From contig NZ_CP110009.1 in assembly GCF_025947305.1 (NCBI RefSeq), positions 2,583,501-2,647,500 of the forward strand: a stretch of DNA of 64,000 bases, written 5' to 3'. How positions within the stretch are numbered: position 1 is the stretch's first letter; the number at the start of each line of letters is the position of its first letter. Under the pieces are notes generated by a model that saw nothing but the letters and a program-made list of their open reading frames with translations, ran no database searches and was not told where the DNA came from. Of this stretch, positions 62,952 to 64,000 are shown one piece after another. Both the position numbers and the translations under genes were made by a program. The DNA comes from Flavobacterium sp. N3904 (GTDB lineage Bacteria; Bacteroidota; Bacteroidia; Flavobacteriales; Flavobacteriaceae).

Positions 62952-64000
62952 ATGAAAAGCAATATTACCACTATTATATTATTTCTGTTTTTTTCTGCGA
63001 ATTCTTTTTGTGCTGCAAAAACTTTTAAAACTTTTGCTCCTAAGAATGGTATGACTATTACTAATAATACCCCTACACTTGCTTGGGAAAAAATAAAATG
63101 CGATCGTTTTGAAATAAGAATAGATAATCGTATAATGGCTGAATTGCCTTCAACATCAAATGCTTATGTGACATTTCCACTTTCGTTTGGTAAACATAGT
63201 TGGGCTGTTATTGCCCACATAGGAACAACAAAAATTATTTCTGCAACAAGTACCTTTTTAGTTCAAGATGCACCATTAGCTGAATTGCCAAAATTTGCTC
63301 AGCTGTTACGTAATGGCTGGAAAGTAAAATCATCTGTGGAAATTAATATGGATGGTTCTGGAATATCAAAAGTTGGCGTAAATACTAATGGATGGGCAGA
63401 AACATCACTTCCTGCTACGGTCCTTACCGCTCTTGTGCGTAATGGTATTTATCCAAATCCTTATATAGGGATGAATAATATGAAAATTCCGGATAGCAAT
63501 GATGAATACAATAAAGACTATAATTTGCAAAAATTCAGTCACTTAAAAAATAGAAATCCATGGAAAGATCATTACTGGTTTCGTAATCAGTTTGTGGTTG
63601 ACAAAAATAATACAGGAAAAATAGTCTGGCTTAATTTTAGCGAAATTAATTACAAAGCTCAGGTTTGGCTCAATGGTAAAATAATTGCAGATACAACCGA
63701 GATTAAAGGAATGGAACGCAATTTTAGAATAGACATAACAAAAAATATACTGAAAAATGGTGTAAATTGTTTAGCTGTTGCCATATTTCCAGCTGACAAT
63801 CCAGGAAAACCAGCTATTGAACCATTACTTGCTTTATCCGATCCAGGTCAAAACATGGGAGACGGTAAACTAAGTACTAGTTACACTAAATGGGACACTA
63901 TGGGTTGGGACTGGCAACCAGCAGTACGCGATCGTGATATGGGGATAACTGAGGATGTTTTTATATCTTTTACTGATGAAATAGAACTTCAAAATCTTTA
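62952..64000 (+). CDS. GH2-family glycosidase, truncated by window end
   Basis: Begins at ATG 62952 and remains open to 64000 (349 codons seen). Signal peptide to about residue 22 (FCAAKT), an Ig-like domain (about 23-105), then the GH2 sugar-binding jelly roll: WKVKSSVEINMDGSGISKVG, TSLPATVLTALVRNGIYPNPY, WKDHYWFRNQF, AQVWLNGK and the MGWDWQPAVRDRDMGITEDVF segment are visible. The last is typical of exo-beta-glucosaminidase and endo-beta-mannosidase members of GH2 (from memory). The catalytic acids lie beyond the window, so activity cannot be confirmed. Confidence 0.88.
   Translation, partial: MKSNITTIILFLFFSANSFCAAKTFKTFAPKNGMTITNNTPTLAWEKIKCDRFEIRIDNRIMAELPSTSNAYVTFPLSFGKHSWAVIAHIGTTKIISATSTFLVQDAPLAELPKFAQLLRNGWKVKSSVEINMDGSGISKVGVNTNGWAETSLPATVLTALVRNGIYPNPYIGMNNMKIPDSNDEYNKDYNLQKFSHLKNRNPWKDHYWFRNQFVVDKNNTGKIVWLNFSEINYKAQVWLNGKIIADTTEIKGMERNFRIDITKNILKNGVNCLAVAIFPADNPGKPAIEPLLALSDPGQNMGDGKLSTSYTKWDTMGWDWQPAVRDRDMGITEDVFISFTDEIELQNL

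Noticed and set aside
1-64000. tRNA, rRNA, CRISPR arrays, transposases or integrases
   Set aside because: I looked for cloverleaf patterns, regularly spaced repeats and DDE or tyrosine-recombinase motifs by eye and found none convincing. Short or degenerate examples could be missed.

Overview
The window looks like chromosome from a Flavobacterium-type member of the Bacteroidota. It is AT-rich, translation starts mostly lack Shine-Dalgarno sequences, several starts are preceded by a Bacteroidota -7 element (TAnnTTTG), there is a SusC/SusD pair driven by a hybrid one-protein two-component regulator (HTCS), and short palindromic intergenic repeats are scattered throughout. No rRNA, tRNA, CRISPR array, transposase or integrase was recognised.

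1-4.2 kb: a hybrid histidine kinase cut by the window edge, converging on an octaheme cytochrome c with HEAT and TPR repeats.

4.5-26.9 kb: a large minus-strand locus with five exported sulfatases (formylglycine motifs CSPTR twice, CTAGR twice, CTPGR once). Interleaved are a DUF1254/DUF1214 lipoprotein, a small membrane protein, a periplasmic HAD phosphatase-like protein, an exported beta-propeller, an outer-membrane barrel, a DUF3302/HlyD/TolC efflux trio and a tiny Cys-rich secreted protein. It has no glycoside hydrolase, no SusC/SusD and no visible sulfatase-maturating enzyme, so it does not look like a polysaccharide utilisation locus. I infer desulfation of non-polymeric sulfate esters coupled to efflux. 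This is the best candidate here for an undescribed system.

26.9-34.3 kb: a complete TetR-controlled exporter (TetR, TolC, HlyD, two separate ABC ATPases, two ABC-2 permeases). A perfect 16-bp palindrome abuts its promoter. Palindromic repeats lie between its genes.

34.4-40.1 kb: a sulfur/thiol locus: two small Cys-bearing membrane proteins, thioredoxin, a methyltransferase fused to a heavy-metal-associated domain, DUF2892, a CstB-like persulfide dioxygenase-rhodanese, a TauE/SafE exporter, a Crp/Fnr regulator and a single-domain rhodanese. The CstB-like gene and the exporter share a 14-bp dyad operator at an identical distance from the -7 element, which predicts joint control by the adjacent Crp/Fnr protein.

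40.2-50.0 kb: housekeeping and signalling genes: gapN, a tiny membrane protein, an M1 aminopeptidase, a cytochrome c, a histidine kinase with two response regulators (one carrying a class III nucleotidyl cyclase), a cupin, a 2H phosphoesterase and a Sel1-repeat protein.

50.2-51.0 kb: a frameshifted gene remnant next to a GC-rich, apparently non-coding, structured island of unknown nature.

51.1-64.0 kb: a polysaccharide utilisation locus: divergent HTCS regulator, SusC, SusD, a surface glycan-binding protein with a duplicated C-terminal module, a CBM6-like secreted protein and the start of a GH2 enzyme that runs off the window.
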